From contig NZ_JABETO010000014.1 in assembly GCF_013055795.1 (NCBI RefSeq), forward strand, positions 100,504-136,965: a stretch of 36,462 bases of DNA, in the 5' to 3' direction. The notes below the pieces were generated by a model. It made no database searches, was not told where the DNA came from, and saw only the letters and a program-made list of their open reading frames with translations. Below, in pieces: positions 23,895-31,099 of this stretch. Position 1 is the stretch's first letter. Every line of letters starts with the position of its first letter. Both the position numbers and the translations under genes were made by a program. This stretch comes from Streptomyces sp. I05A-00742 (GTDB lineage: Bacteria > Actinomycetota > Actinomycetes > Streptomycetales > Streptomycetaceae).

Positions 23895-24803
23895 TCAGGC
23901 TAATCCGTCACTATCCAGGTAGACGCGGGCAGCCTCAATCCACGTTGCAAGTCTGCGCTGCACTTCTGTGCCTGCCTCATGAAATGCGTTCTGCCGGTTG
24001 TCTGGGGCGAGTCCTTGCCTTGCATCATTGATCAGCGAGGATGCACCATCACCAACAACCCCGCAGCTCGCCAGGGTCGTCAGCGCACGAGCTGCGGCCT
24101 CAGCTAGGACTGCGTTGCGGGCACCTGCAGTCCTGATCGGATAGCTGCCAGCCGTCGCTTGAGCTCGCGCTGCTGTACTTAGATCGTGAAGGGCATCCCA
24201 TGCATCCAGGACGTCATCCAAATCGATTCCCGCCAGCCCTTGTTCGTTCTCCACTGCGCGCAAGATATGGATCGCCCGTTCTACCAGTGCGGCCTCGTTA
24301 GCGCGCAGTTGGAGGGAAATGATCCCTTCATAGACACGCCCGGCCAACTCCGCCACCGGCACGGGACCTTCCAACTCAACCACTGCACATGAGAACTGAA
24401 TTGCTCGCCCGGCAGCCATACAAGCACTTTTCAACCCGTCGAAGTCTTCATGTGGCTCAGCCCTATTAACCAAGTCAGCAGCAGCCGTCATGGCTTCATG
24501 CACCTTCGATGCGAACGTCGCCCACGCCTCACGTCGCAAGGTATGTCGCCACTGACGGTACTCAGCTCGGGCTTGATCGCGGGTCGCGTCAAGGGCGGCA
24601 CGATAGGTGGCTTCTGCTTGTGCTATCCCCGCCTCGGCAGCGGCTCGCGCCTGTGCCTGGCCTGCTTCAGCTCCAAGTTCAGCCGCCCGTACCGCAGCTT
24701 GGGTCTGCGCGCGCCCAACCAGAACAGCAGCGGGAATGCCGATGAAGGCGACGAGAGCAGACGCGACGGCACCTACTCCTTGGAGATCTATAACTGCTGA
24801 CAC
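23895..24803 (-). CDS. Membrane-anchored coiled-coil protein of unknown function
   Basis: A 302-aa protein from GTG 24803; upstream codons of the longer frame fall in a repeat also found at 31090 and are unlikely to be translated. One membrane helix (VGAVASALVAFIGIPAAVLVG) is followed by an Ala/Glu/Gln-rich coiled coil (AELGAEAGQAQARAAAEAGIAQAEATYRAALDATRDQAR), then a helical domain starting YRQWRHTLRREAWATFASKVHEAMTAAADLVN. The order anchor, coil, helical domain matches the gene at 23272 in general form. It is convergent with that gene (68-nt gap). No catalytic motif is seen. It could sense stress or phage at the membrane, but that is inference. Confidence 0.75.
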   Translation of the reverse strand: MSAVIDLQGVGAVASALVAFIGIPAAVLVGRAQTQAAVRAAELGAEAGQAQARAAAEAGIAQAEATYRAALDATRDQARAEYRQWRHTLRREAWATFASKVHEAMTAAADLVNRAEPHEDFDGLKSACMAAGRAIQFSCAVVELEGPVPVAELAGRVYEGIISLQLRANEAALVERAIHILRAVENEQGLAGIDLDDVLDAWDALHDLSTAARAQATAGSYPIRTAGARNAVLAEAAARALTTLASCGVVGDGASSLINDARQGLAPDNRQNAFHEAGTEVQRRLATWIEAARVYLDSDGLA

Positions 24804-24810
24804 CTCCCAG

Positions 24811-24928
24811 ACCCACTGGGTAGCAACCGTCTCTACGGGTTCAAGGCGACTCGCTCCGCTCGTCGCGCGCGGCCCGGCTCCCCCGGGCCGCCGTTCCTGT
24901 CTCCGCCCCGCTCCGGCCCGGGTCCGCA
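24811..24928. repeat. Long direct repeat, copy 1
   Basis: About 118 bp, from CCCACTGGGTAGCAACC through CTCTACGGGTTCAAGGCG, CTCGCTCCGCTCG, CGCGCGCGGCCCGGCTCCCC and CTCCGCCCCGCTCCGGCCCG, nearly the same as 31090-31218 in the same orientation. The two copies lie in different elements. Copy 1 abuts the start of the gene at 24803. The gene-free stretch 24929-25129 beyond it shows nothing else recognisable. Confidence 0.88.
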
Positions 24929-25129
24929 CGCTCAGCAGCCCACCGGAACGTAAGAGCGAGCAGCGTGGCTGATCTGACGGACTGGAGGCATACACGTGCC
25001 TACTTGTTCGTCCGCCCCGCCGTCGTAGCTGACTTTCTGTAGCTCAGGCCCGACTGGAATATTCAATGAATGAGCCGTCCGCCCAAAATTTGCACCACAA
25101 CACCCCTTACACCCGCCGGCGAACCTCTT

Positions 25130-25963
25130 CTAGACTACTTCCTGTCGACCTTGCTGTGGTTGATCGAGTTGCTGTTCACGCAGGCGCTGCTCAGCACGCA
25201 TCCTCTCTACCGTAGTAGCGAATACCTCAAGATTGACCCGCTCCTCAACTTCAGCATAAGGCGCGATACCCAACTCAAGCGCGGTCGCATGCTGTTCCAT
25301 ACTGTCAGCGGTCTGCTGCAGATTGAATGCACGCTCACGAGGCTTAAAGTATCCGGTAGCAGCCGTAACAACGCTCACTGTAAAGCCGAGGGCAATCAGC
25401 GCCCCCTTTCCAGGCTGGGGCGGGTCGTACCAGGCCGTGACCCCAGAGACACCGGCCGAGCAAAAGAACAACATCCACTGCATAAAGAGATGCACGCGTC
25501 GATAGTGTCGCGATTCCTTGCGCAGCCTGGCTATCTCGACAGGAATCCTCTCTTTATACGAGGCTTGCCTCTCCAGAGTCGGAGGAGTCAGACGTCTCGC
25601 CTCAAGAATTCTCCGCTCCTCCGCCAACTCGAGATCAAGCTTAAGTTTCTTCAGCGGAGTCCCTGAATCTTCCCATATCCCCCCTTCGGAAAATTCAAGA
25701 AAAAATTGCGCCAGGGTCGCAAGAACCAAAAACGCCAGGACCCCCGCAAACGTCCCATTGATCACAGATGGCGTATCACCGTGGAGCCAAAAAAGAATCT
25801 TTACACCCGACCAGGCGAGAGCCACGAGAAGCACCGCGACGGGAGTCCCGTAAATCCCGAAGACTTGCAAAGTCCTGTTTCTGATACGTTGCTGTAGATC
25901 CGCCACATCCTCCCTGTACCTGATCAGGGCGTCAGTGGTTGACGCATTCTGCGGTCCGAGCAT
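25130..25963 (-). CDS. SLATT/DUF4231-like membrane protein
   Basis: A 277-aa protein from ATG 25963 with AGGGGAA ten bases upstream. Two membrane helices near the N-terminus (LQVFGIYGTPVAVLLVALAWSG and GTFAGVLAFLVLATLAQFFLEF) precede a charged central helix; a second pair (LFMQWMLFFCSAGVSGVTAWY and GALIALGFTVSVVTAATGYF) is followed by the helix FKPRERAFNLQQTADSMEQHATALELGIAPYAEV. The latter matches the SLATT/DUF4231 pattern: two helices followed by R/W...E.L..E...Y. SLATT proteins are predicted pore-forming effectors of nucleotide-triggered immunity, yet no sensor gene is adjacent. GC content is clearly lower than in neighbouring genes, suggesting separate transfer. Confidence 0.72.
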   Translation of the reverse strand: MLGPQNASTTDALIRYREDVADLQQRIRNRTLQVFGIYGTPVAVLLVALAWSGVKILFWLHGDTPSVINGTFAGVLAFLVLATLAQFFLEFSEGGIWEDSGTPLKKLKLDLELAEERRILEARRLTPPTLERQASYKERIPVEIARLRKESRHYRRVHLFMQWMLFFCSAGVSGVTAWYDPPQPGKGALIALGFTVSVVTAATGYFKPRERAFNLQQTADSMEQHATALELGIAPYAEVEERVNLEVFATTVERMRAEQRLREQQLDQPQQGRQEVV

Positions 25964-26390
25964 CGAATATGCGTTCCCCTCAATCGCACCCTCAGGAAGG
26001 TCGGCACTTTCACGCCTCAGGTGGAGCGCGCGCCTTCCGTTGGCTGAACATCATGTCGCATATAAGTGATCGAAGGGGCTTATTAGGCCTACTGCTGGCA
26101 TCACTACTCCCGCCTACAGGTCGCGCCCGGCAACCCACTCCTGAAGGCCGCCCCTTCATGACCAGCCGTCGCTACCTCCCTCTGCCGACGCGGCAGCCCG
26201 GGAGTGTTCTCGCAGGCGTTCGGGCCCTACAGGCCAGACACAGGGCCACGCCGCCTCGCGCACACCCCCACCGCCACGACCGACTGCCATGCGGCTAGGT
26301 GCAGACCAAGCCATCCGAGCCTCCATGCCGTATCGATAGACGAGTTGTAGCCGGGCGCAGCAGAGCACGCAGGGCTACAGGCCCGATGAT
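25964..26390. other. Gene-free right end of the AICE
   Basis: No ORF here has convincing start, codon use or composition. A 46-codon frame starting at ATG 26158 has ordinary codons but no recognisable product. The stretch leads to the arm-type site at 26391 and the second att core. Confidence 0.5.
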
Positions 26391-26415
26391 TTGACATCCA
26401 CCGCTGACATCAACG
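26391..26415 (+). promoter_or_regulatory. Putative integrase arm-type site, copy 2
   Basis: TTGACATCCAC-CGC-TGACATCAACG matches copies at 7008 and 33128 and lies 107 bp (start to start) left of att core 2. Together with copy 1 it would flank the joined attP of the excised circle, the expected place for arm sites. Confidence 0.62.
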
Positions 26416-26497
26416 GCCCTACACGACACCGGGCCCAAGCGCACTGCGCCGACCATCCCTCTCCCATCGAGGTCCCCGTCTCCGCCCCCTGATCGAA

Positions 26498-26540
26498 CTC
26501 CTAAAGCGGGTGTCGGCAGTTCGAATCTGCCCGGGGGCAC
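26498..26540 (+). other. att core, copy 2 (attR of the AICE, left end of element 2)
   Basis: Identical in 43 bp to the tRNA 3' end at 6927-6969. It continues as ACACC rather than ACCA, so it does not encode CCA directly after the discriminator. The acceptor and anticodon 5' halves are absent, so it is not a tRNA gene. Confidence 0.93.
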
Positions 26541-26544
26541 ACCA

Positions 26545-26585
26545 GGTCAGCCCCCCTCTTCAGTTCGAACAGAGGGGGGCTGACC
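26545..26585 (+). terminator. Hairpin after att core 2
   Basis: A perfect 15-bp stem, GGTCAGCCCCCCTCT (26545-26559) with AGAGGGGGGCTGACC (26571-26585), around an 11-nt loop. It sits in the same place relative to its core as the tRNA terminator at 6976, but the sequence is unrelated. Confidence 0.82.
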
Positions 26586-26591
26586 GCTGTC

Positions 26592-26612
26592 AGAGTCCAC
26601 GTAGAGTCCACA
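26592..26612 (+). promoter_or_regulatory. AGAGTCCAC direct repeat, possible arm site of a lost integrase
   Basis: AGAGTCCACG (26592) and AGAGTCCACA (26603) are spaced 11 bp, 52 bp inside the left end of element 2. The place mirrors arm site copy 1 of the AICE but the motif differs, so it may have served a different, now missing, integrase. Confidence 0.5.
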
Positions 26613-26987
26613 TCCCCACAGCAGCCGTGCGCATCCTCACCCTTGAGGGGAACTGCTGCGCGCACCGGTATCGGCAATAGCGCGCGCGGAGGAGGCAGGC
26701 GTGGATCCCTACATACACCTGCCACACCCCTCCGCCATCCTGTGAGACCCCGGCAGGGAGGCCGGCCTCACAGGCGCGGCCCCCTGCCGAAGACGTCGGC
26801 GGGGGCCCTACCGCGTCCAAACGTAGACCGCCCCGTGCCCGAAGGCGCGGGGCGGGACGCCAGCGAATCAGGTTCGCGGCGTCTTGCGGTAGGGAGCGGG
26901 CAGACGCACCAGTACCCGGATTTCACCGCTGGGAAGCTGCTCCTCTACCCGTTCGGGTACCCGGAGCGACGGTTCGGCGGCTCACCC
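26613..26987. other. Gene-free stretch at the left end of element 2
   Basis: Several overlapping frames are open on both strands, but none has a ribosome-binding site with a plausible product. No repeat or hairpin of note was seen beyond the AGAGTCCAC pair at its left edge. Confidence 0.45.
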
Positions 26988-27140
26988 TCACGCGCAACCA
27001 GCGGCACGATCCCCTTCACCACGACACACGCATGGTGGGCGTATACCCAGGGCGACGACTTGGTCCCCGTAGACCTCATCCACGAGCACTCCATTCCGCA
27101 CCGTCTTCTTGCACACGCAGCACCTCTGCACGAGGGTCAT
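26988..27140 (-). CDS. Small Cys-rich protein
   Basis: A 50-aa protein from ATG 27140, overlapping the upstream stop as ATGA. RCCVCKK near the N-terminus and PPCVCRG near the C-terminus give a paired CxC/CxxC layout likely to bind zinc. It is the last gene of the leftward operon. Function is unknown. Confidence 0.68.
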   Translation of the reverse strand: MTLVQRCCVCKKTVRNGVLVDEVYGDQVVALGIRPPCVCRGEGDRAAGCA

Positions 27141-27631
27141 CCCGTCACCCCCGCCCCTGGCTGCTCCTGGAGCCGGGAGAGCAGACGCCAGACCGCGACG
27201 CGGTCGGCGAGGCCGCTGGGTAGGTCGGGCAGTTCGGACACCCAGTACGACCCAGGCGGGTGGCTCCGCCCAGGGTGGGGCACGCCCAGCACATCGCCGC
27301 GCTGAAGGCAGATGGCACCGGCCATCTGCTCCGCCCACGTGCTGTCGGGGGGAAGGAGGATGTAGTACCAGCGCAAGTTGCGGGCGACGATCACGCCCTC
27401 GCGGATGCCGGATTCCGCGAAGAGCAGCCCGAGATTGCCCGGGGTCGGGACACCGGCGAGGCGGTTGATCAGGGAGCCGGGGATGCGGAGGACGTCGAAA
27501 GCGTGGCCGGCCTCGACGAGAGCGAGGGCGCCGTTGGCCCACCGCTCGTGGATCAGCTTCGGGTCTGGCTCCTCCGCCAGCAGCCACTTGGCCGCGGGGT
27601 GGTGCACCGTGGAGCGCGTGTCGGGGCGCAT
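27137..27631 (-). CDS. Prim-pol-N-like protein, paralog 3
   Basis: A 164-aa protein from ATG 27631 with GGGAGGT seven bases upstream. It shares a plan with the next two upstream genes: an N-terminal AAKWLLAEEPDPKLIHERWANG, then FDVLRIPGSLINRLAG, GVIVARNLRWYYILLPPDSTW, and PHPGRSHPPGSYWVSELPD followed by a Leu-rich C-terminus. This order resembles the N-terminal domain of the actinobacterial 'bifunctional DNA primase/polymerase' family (xFDVLxxP, xGPVxxxxxxxxFLVPPGT, PHPGR, W). The acidic catalytic residues of real primases are not evident, so it may be a binding-only relative. Confidence 0.76.
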   Translation of the reverse strand: MRPDTRSTVHHPAAKWLLAEEPDPKLIHERWANGALALVEAGHAFDVLRIPGSLINRLAGVPTPGNLGLLFAESGIREGVIVARNLRWYYILLPPDSTWAEQMAGAICLQRGDVLGVPHPGRSHPPGSYWVSELPDLPSGLADRVAVWRLLSRLQEQPGAGVTG

Positions 27632-27645
27632 GTGGGGACCTCCCT

Positions 27646-28122
27646 TCACCGTTCGGTGGTCGTGCAGAGCAGCGCGCGGAGCCGGGCCGGGGGGCACAGG
27701 GCGAGCTCCCCGTCCGGGGCGGGCAGGAGCCAGTAGGCGCCGGGGGGCTCTCGGCGAGTGGGAACGGGGGTGGTGACGTAGTCGCGGCCGAGGCATTGAG
27801 TGTGGGGGAAGTCCCAGAAGTCGGAGGTGCCCGGCGGAACGAGCGTGGTGTACCGGTCGTGGCGGCGCGAGACGATCACGGCGCCGGTGATCCCGGCGGC
27901 CCGGAAGTGCGCTTCGACGGCGTCGCGTTCACGGCTCGCGGCCCGGTGCTCGATGAGCGAGGCGACGATGTGGACGGCGTCGAAGTGGGCGCCGGAGCGC
28001 AGGGTGGCCGGCAGGCCCTTGGCCCATGCCTCCCGGGCGACACGGGGGTGCACCTCCCGGGAGACGAGCCAGGCGGCGGCGCCGGTGGAAAGCCAGGGAT
28101 CCAGACGTGTCAGGGGGCTCAT
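27646..28122 (-). CDS. Prim-pol-N-like protein, paralog 2
   Basis: A 158-aa protein from ATG 28122 with GAAGG eight bases upstream. It shows FDAVHIVASLIEH, GAVIVSRRHDRYTTLVPPGTSDFW and RREPPGAYWLLPAPDGELALCPPARLRALL, in register with paralogs at 27137 and 28137. A 14-nt gap to the next gene contains its ribosome-binding site, so the genes form an operon. The three have diverged so far that only the motif order is shared. Function is unknown. Confidence 0.76.
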   Translation of the reverse strand: MSPLTRLDPWLSTGAAAWLVSREVHPRVAREAWAKGLPATLRSGAHFDAVHIVASLIEHRAASRERDAVEAHFRAAGITGAVIVSRRHDRYTTLVPPGTSDFWDFPHTQCLGRDYVTTPVPTRREPPGAYWLLPAPDGELALCPPARLRALLCTTTER

Positions 28123-28136
28123 GAAGGTGGCCTTCT

Positions 28137-28622
28137 CTACGGGGTGCACCGGGCCGGTGCGCCTGTGCGGCTGGTCAGGGAGCAGGGGACAGGTGGGGCA
28201 GTAAAGATCGGCAGGGCCTGGGCGAGGGCAGCGCCGAGGGCAACCGGGTCGGTCAGGCAGCCGGAGCCGTTCGGCAGTTCCAGCCAGCCGCGCCCGCGCA
28301 GCGGCTCGTCGGCCGGTGGGCAGTGCAGGGTCCAGCCGGGCGGCAGGACGGTCACGTCCGGGTGCCCGTCGAGCGCCGCGGCCTGGCCAGGCGGCACCAG
28401 CCACCAGACGCGCTCCTCCTCCGGGTGGACCAGGACCGGCCCGAGGAGCCCGGCTCGGCGCAGAGCGAGCATGGCGTCAACGGCCCCGACGATGTCGTGC
28501 GTCTCCACCACCGACCACGCGGTCGTGCAGATCGCCGCGAGCTCTCCGGAAGCCCAGCGCGCGCGAGCCGCCTCCGGGGACGGGGTGTGGTCGGCGAGCC
28601 AGTCAGTGCCGACGGCGGTCAT
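28137..28622 (-). CDS. Prim-pol-N-like protein, paralog 1
   Basis: A 161-aa protein from ATG 28622, coupled to the upstream stop as ATGA. Motifs in order are WLADHTPSPEAARARWASGELAAI, HDIVGAVDAMLALRRAGLLGPVLVHPEEERVWWLVPPGQA, VTVLPPGWTLHCPPAD and WLELPNGSGCLTDPVALGAALAQAL. The last stretch is the best match in the trio to actinobacterial prim-pol-N proteins. The final 25 residues are Pro/Cys-rich and may be read-through sequence. Confidence 0.76.
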   Translation of the reverse strand: MTAVGTDWLADHTPSPEAARARWASGELAAICTTAWSVVETHDIVGAVDAMLALRRAGLLGPVLVHPEEERVWWLVPPGQAAALDGHPDVTVLPPGWTLHCPPADEPLRGRGWLELPNGSGCLTDPVALGAALAQALPIFTAPPVPCSLTSRTGAPARCTP

Positions 28623-28783
28623 CTGGCCACCGGTTCGTGGCAGGTGCAGGCACAGGCCAGCAGATCCGGGCGGCGCACAGTGCTCTCGCCGGAGATCCGG
28701 CGGATGCTCGTGGTCCCGGGGCACGAGCGGTGGCGGCCGATCCGGCACTGCGCCGTGGTGTGCGGGGCAGGGCGGCGAATCAC
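28619..28783 (-). CDS. Cys/His-rich small protein
   Basis: A 54-aa protein from GTG 28783 (GTGA overlap with the small ORF upstream); GTG 28789 is an alternative. CRIGRHRSC and the C-terminal CACTCH form a probable zinc site, the same layout as the gene at 18394 in the AICE. Its stop overlaps the next start as ATGA. Function is unknown. Confidence 0.66.
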   Translation of the reverse strand: MIRRPAPHTTAQCRIGRHRSCPGTTSIRRISGESTVRRPDLLACACTCHEPVAR

Positions 28784-28896
28784 GGGCACTGCGCTCCCAC
28801 CTCCTGACGCAGAAGGGGCGTCCCGTGAGCCGCAGCGGCCCTGCCTGCCGTCACCGGCACGAAGTGTGTGGGGGAATTGGTGTCGGACTTGGCCAT
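28780..28896 (-). CDS. Possible 38-aa leader protein of the leftward operon
   Basis: A short frame from ATG 28896 (MAKSDTNSPTHFVPVTAGRA...) with about 75% G/C third positions, ending in a GTGA overlap with the next gene. It has no good ribosome-binding site; a GGTATACC-like -10 lies about 20 bp upstream, so it may be leaderless. It is too short to be certain. Confidence 0.42.
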   Translation of the reverse strand: MAKSDTNSPTHFVPVTAGRAAAAHGTPLLRQEVGAQCP

Positions 28897-28948
28897 GCGA
28901 AGACCGTAGGAGCGGTATACCAAGAGTGGCCCACACGAAGTGTGTGGG
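28858..28948. promoter_or_regulatory. Two CACGAAGTGTGTGGG operator repeats
   Basis: The 15-bp sequence CACGAAGTGTGTGGG occurs at 28858-28872 and 28934-28948, 76 bp apart. The second copy extends to an inverted repeat (CCACAC...GTGTGG). They lie in the divergent promoter region between the prim-pol-like operon and the XRE gene, the probable binding sites of that regulator. Confidence 0.72.
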
Positions 28949-28976
28949 TCATCAACCTCTTTTCCCGGGGCACCCG

Positions 28977-30215
28977 ATGGAGAGCATCCAGTTCGGCCGC
29001 AGGGTCCGGTACTGGCGCACCCGGCGTGGCATGGAGCAGCAGACGCTCGCGACGCTGATGGGCCGGTCGCTGCGGTGGGTCGAGGAGTTGGAGGGAGGCC
29101 GGCGCCAGGCCGATCCGAACTTGTCGGTGGTGCGGCAGGTGGCGCTGCGTCTGGGGATCACGGTGGACCGGCTGCTGGCGGATCCCGCCGTTCTGTGTCC
29201 CACCGAGCCGGAGGTTGAGGCCGTGCGGGCCGCACTGCACCGGCACGACGTGCTGACAGGCTGGAGCCAGGACGCGAGTGCCGAGCCGGTTCCGGTCGAG
29301 ATGCTGCGGCGCATCCTGGAGCACGCCCGCGCCGGTTTCCAGGCCGGGCACTTCGCTCAGCTCGGAGTGCAGATCCCGGCGCTGCTGGTGGATGCGACCA
29401 GCGCTGCCGACCGCCACCGCGGTGCGGAGCGGCTCAAGGCGTGCGCGTTGCTGTCGCTGAGCCTGGAGCTTGCCGAAGCCGCCGCCGTCAAATGGGGTGA
29501 CAGCGAGCTGGCGGTCCTCGCGGGCCACCGCGCTGTCGCGGCCGCCGAGCGTAGCGAGGACCCGGTCATCATGGCGTCCGCCGCCCGCCACCTGGCCGAT
29601 GCGATGACACACCACGGCCAGGCGGCTGCCGCGGTCACCTTCGCCACCGCGGCGGCCCGTAGGCTCCAGGACGACCTGCTGCGGCGTGACGCGGACGGGC
29701 TGTCGGTGCTGGGCATGCTGTGGCTCAAGGCCGCGATGGCGCAGGCCGCCGCGGTCGAGGCAGACGACGACCAGCCGGACGTTCTCGCCCGGCGCGTACC
29801 GGACCTCCTCGACCAGGCCGACGAACACGCCGTCCGTCTTGGCGCCGACGGCAACGCCCTGTGGACCGCGTTCGGCCCGACCAACTGCCACTTGTACCGC
29901 GTCGCTGCGCACGTCTACCTGTCCGAGGGAGCTGACGCCCTTGCGGTCGCCGCCAGCATCCCCGGGCACGCCGTTGGTGCTCTGCCTCGCGAGCGTCGTG
30001 CGCATCTGCTGACCGACCGCGCCCGTGCTGAGACGCAGACGGGGCAGCGCGAGGCGGCAGTGGAGACCCTGCTGGAAGCGGAGCGCTCTGCGCCCGAAGA
30101 GGTGCTGTGCCGACCTCGAAGTCGCCAACTCATTGAGGACCTGCGGCTGCTGGGGGCCGGCCGGGCCGAGGGGCGGTTGCACGCCCTGGCGAACCGTTGT
30201 GGACTGCCCCGGTGA
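28977..30215 (+). CDS. XRE-family regulator with TPR-like C-terminal domain
   Basis: A 412-aa protein from ATG 28977. The N-terminal 65 residues are a Cro/C1-type HTH (FGRRVRYWRTRRGMEQQTLATLMGRSLRWVEELEGGRRQADPNLSVVRQVALRLGITVDRLL). The rest is a helical solenoid of TPR-like pairs (ACALLSLSLELAEAAAVKWGDSELAVLAGHRAVAAAERSEDPVIMASAARHLADAM), typical of Streptomyces regulators that sense peptides or protein partners. Two CACGAAGTGTGTGGG repeats lie just upstream. It is divergent from the prim-pol-like genes and coupled to the flavoprotein gene (GTGA overlap), suggesting it controls both directions. Confidence 0.9.
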   Translation: MESIQFGRRVRYWRTRRGMEQQTLATLMGRSLRWVEELEGGRRQADPNLSVVRQVALRLGITVDRLLADPAVLCPTEPEVEAVRAALHRHDVLTGWSQDASAEPVPVEMLRRILEHARAGFQAGHFAQLGVQIPALLVDATSAADRHRGAERLKACALLSLSLELAEAAAVKWGDSELAVLAGHRAVAAAERSEDPVIMASAARHLADAMTHHGQAAAAVTFATAAARRLQDDLLRRDADGLSVLGMLWLKAAMAQAAAVEADDDQPDVLARRVPDLLDQADEHAVRLGADGNALWTAFGPTNCHLYRVAAHVYLSEGADALAVAASIPGHAVGALPRERRAHLLTDRARAETQTGQREAAVETLLEAERSAPEEVLCRPRSRQLIEDLRLLGAGRAEGRLHALANRCGLPR

Positions 30216-30754
30216 CCACACGAACCCTGTACCTGATCGCGTGCGCGGCACCACCTGCGCAACGTCTTGAAATCCCCATCCATGCTGCCCAACAGGCCGG
30301 TTGGGACGTCTGTACCATCCTGACACCGTCCGCGTACCGGTGGGCGAGCGAGGACGCCGAGGGCGAGGTCAAGGCCCTCGAAGCCCTCACCGGACATCCT
30401 GTCCGCCACCAGTACAAACTCCCCAGCCAGGACGACGTGCTCCCCGCGCCGGACGCGCTTCTCGTCGCTCCGCTCACCGCGAACACGCTGAACAAGTGGG
30501 CCGCGGGTATCAGCGACACCCTCGCCCTCGGCTTGATGACCGAGGGGATCGGTCTCGGTCTGCCGATCGTCACGTTGCCGCACTGGAACTCCGCCCAAGG
30601 TGCGCACCCCGCCATTGGCCGCAGCGTGCAGGCACTGCGTGACGCCGGCGTCACCGTCTTGATCGGAGACGGCGGGTTCATCCCGCACCCGCCCCGCAAG
30701 GGCAACCTCGACACCTACCCCTGGCGCGCCGCCGTCGAGGCTCTTCCCTTCTGA
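30212..30754 (+). CDS. Flavoprotein (phosphopantothenoylcysteine decarboxylase-like)
   Basis: A 180-aa protein from GTG 30212, coupled to the XRE regulator stop. The fold opens with TLYLIACAAPPAQRLEIPIHAAQQAGWDVCTILTPSAYRW, and has APDALLVAPLTANTLNKWAAGISDTLALGLM, the FMN-binding and substrate-clamp segment of the HFCD family (Dfp/EpiD/UbiX-like). The last part (GLPIVTLPHWNSAQGAHPAIGRSVQALRDAGVTVLIGDGG) fits too. It is unlikely to be the housekeeping CoA enzyme, since no synthetase domain follows. The XRE-flavoprotein pair is common in Streptomyces; its substrate is unknown. Confidence 0.88.
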   Translation: MTTRTLYLIACAAPPAQRLEIPIHAAQQAGWDVCTILTPSAYRWASEDAEGEVKALEALTGHPVRHQYKLPSQDDVLPAPDALLVAPLTANTLNKWAAGISDTLALGLMTEGIGLGLPIVTLPHWNSAQGAHPAIGRSVQALRDAGVTVLIGDGGFIPHPPRKGNLDTYPWRAAVEALPF

Positions 30755-30766
30755 CCCCGCAGGCTC

Positions 30767-31099
30767 GTGGACGCAGGCGAGACGTCGAAAGCCTCGCCCG
30801 CGCCACCGGTGCCGTCAGGCGTGTCTCGGACCCCCAGACTCGCACACGCGCACGATTTGCTGCCTGATCTTCCCCGGCTCCGCACGGCCGAGAAGCCCCA
30901 GGCCACTTGGTCGCTCATCGGCGGGCGGACGTGCACCTACACCACGCTCCGGGGCGACATGACGGTCACCTGGACCATGCGGCCGGTGCAGTTCCTCCCG
31001 CTGGTCCACCGCGCGAACTCCCGTCGGCCCGCCTGCTCGAAGCGCTTCCCGGCCTATCCGTTCCGCCCCTTGCTGACATCGCCACCCCAGCCCCACTGA
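30767..31099 (+). CDS. Doubtful hypothetical protein
   Basis: A 110-aa frame from GTG 30767, 12 nt after the flavoprotein stop, with no clear ribosome-binding site. The middle (ATWSLIGGRTCTYTTLRGDMTVTWTMRPVQFLPLVHRA) reads like real protein, while both ends look poor. It may be a real small gene, a remnant of a longer one, or chance. The last codons run into the repeat at 31090. Confidence 0.38.
   Translation: MDAGETSKASPAPPVPSGVSRTPRLAHAHDLLPDLPRLRTAEKPQATWSLIGGRTCTYTTLRGDMTVTWTMRPVQFLPLVHRANSRRPACSKRFPAYPFRPLLTSPPQPH

Larger units (their letters stand above)
6927..26540. mobile_element. Integrated AICE (actinomycete integrative and conjugative element)
   Basis: About 19.6 kb bounded by identical 43-bp direct repeats, the left one lying in the 3' end of tRNA-Arg. 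It has all expected modules. Integration/excision is int plus xis next to the left end. Replication is a prim-pol protein plus a RepA-like helicase. Transfer is a TraB/FtsK ATPase with small membrane proteins and a putative clt locus. Regulation is by three GntR-family proteins. The order int-xis-rep-...-traB-GntR matches known Streptomyces AICEs such as pSAM2, but with prim-pol-type rather than RepSA-type replication. The rightmost 6 kb is cargo with lower GC content. Confidence 0.92.

Noticed and set aside
25939..26298. 119-codon plus-strand frame at the right end of the AICE
   Set aside because: Poor composition and no ribosome-binding site at its start; it overlaps the start of the convincing minus-strand membrane-protein gene.
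26498..26540. Second tRNA-Arg gene at att copy 2
   Set aside because: Only the 3' 43 bases are present; acceptor 5' strand, D-arm and the anticodon stem 5' half are missing.
26643..27305. 220-codon plus-strand frame in element 2
   Set aside because: It has no protein-like pattern and runs antisense to the coupled genes at 26988 and 27137.
28851..30326. 491-codon frame opposite the XRE regulator gene
   Set aside because: Low-complexity antisense translation, no domain; the plus strand is a clear HTH regulator.
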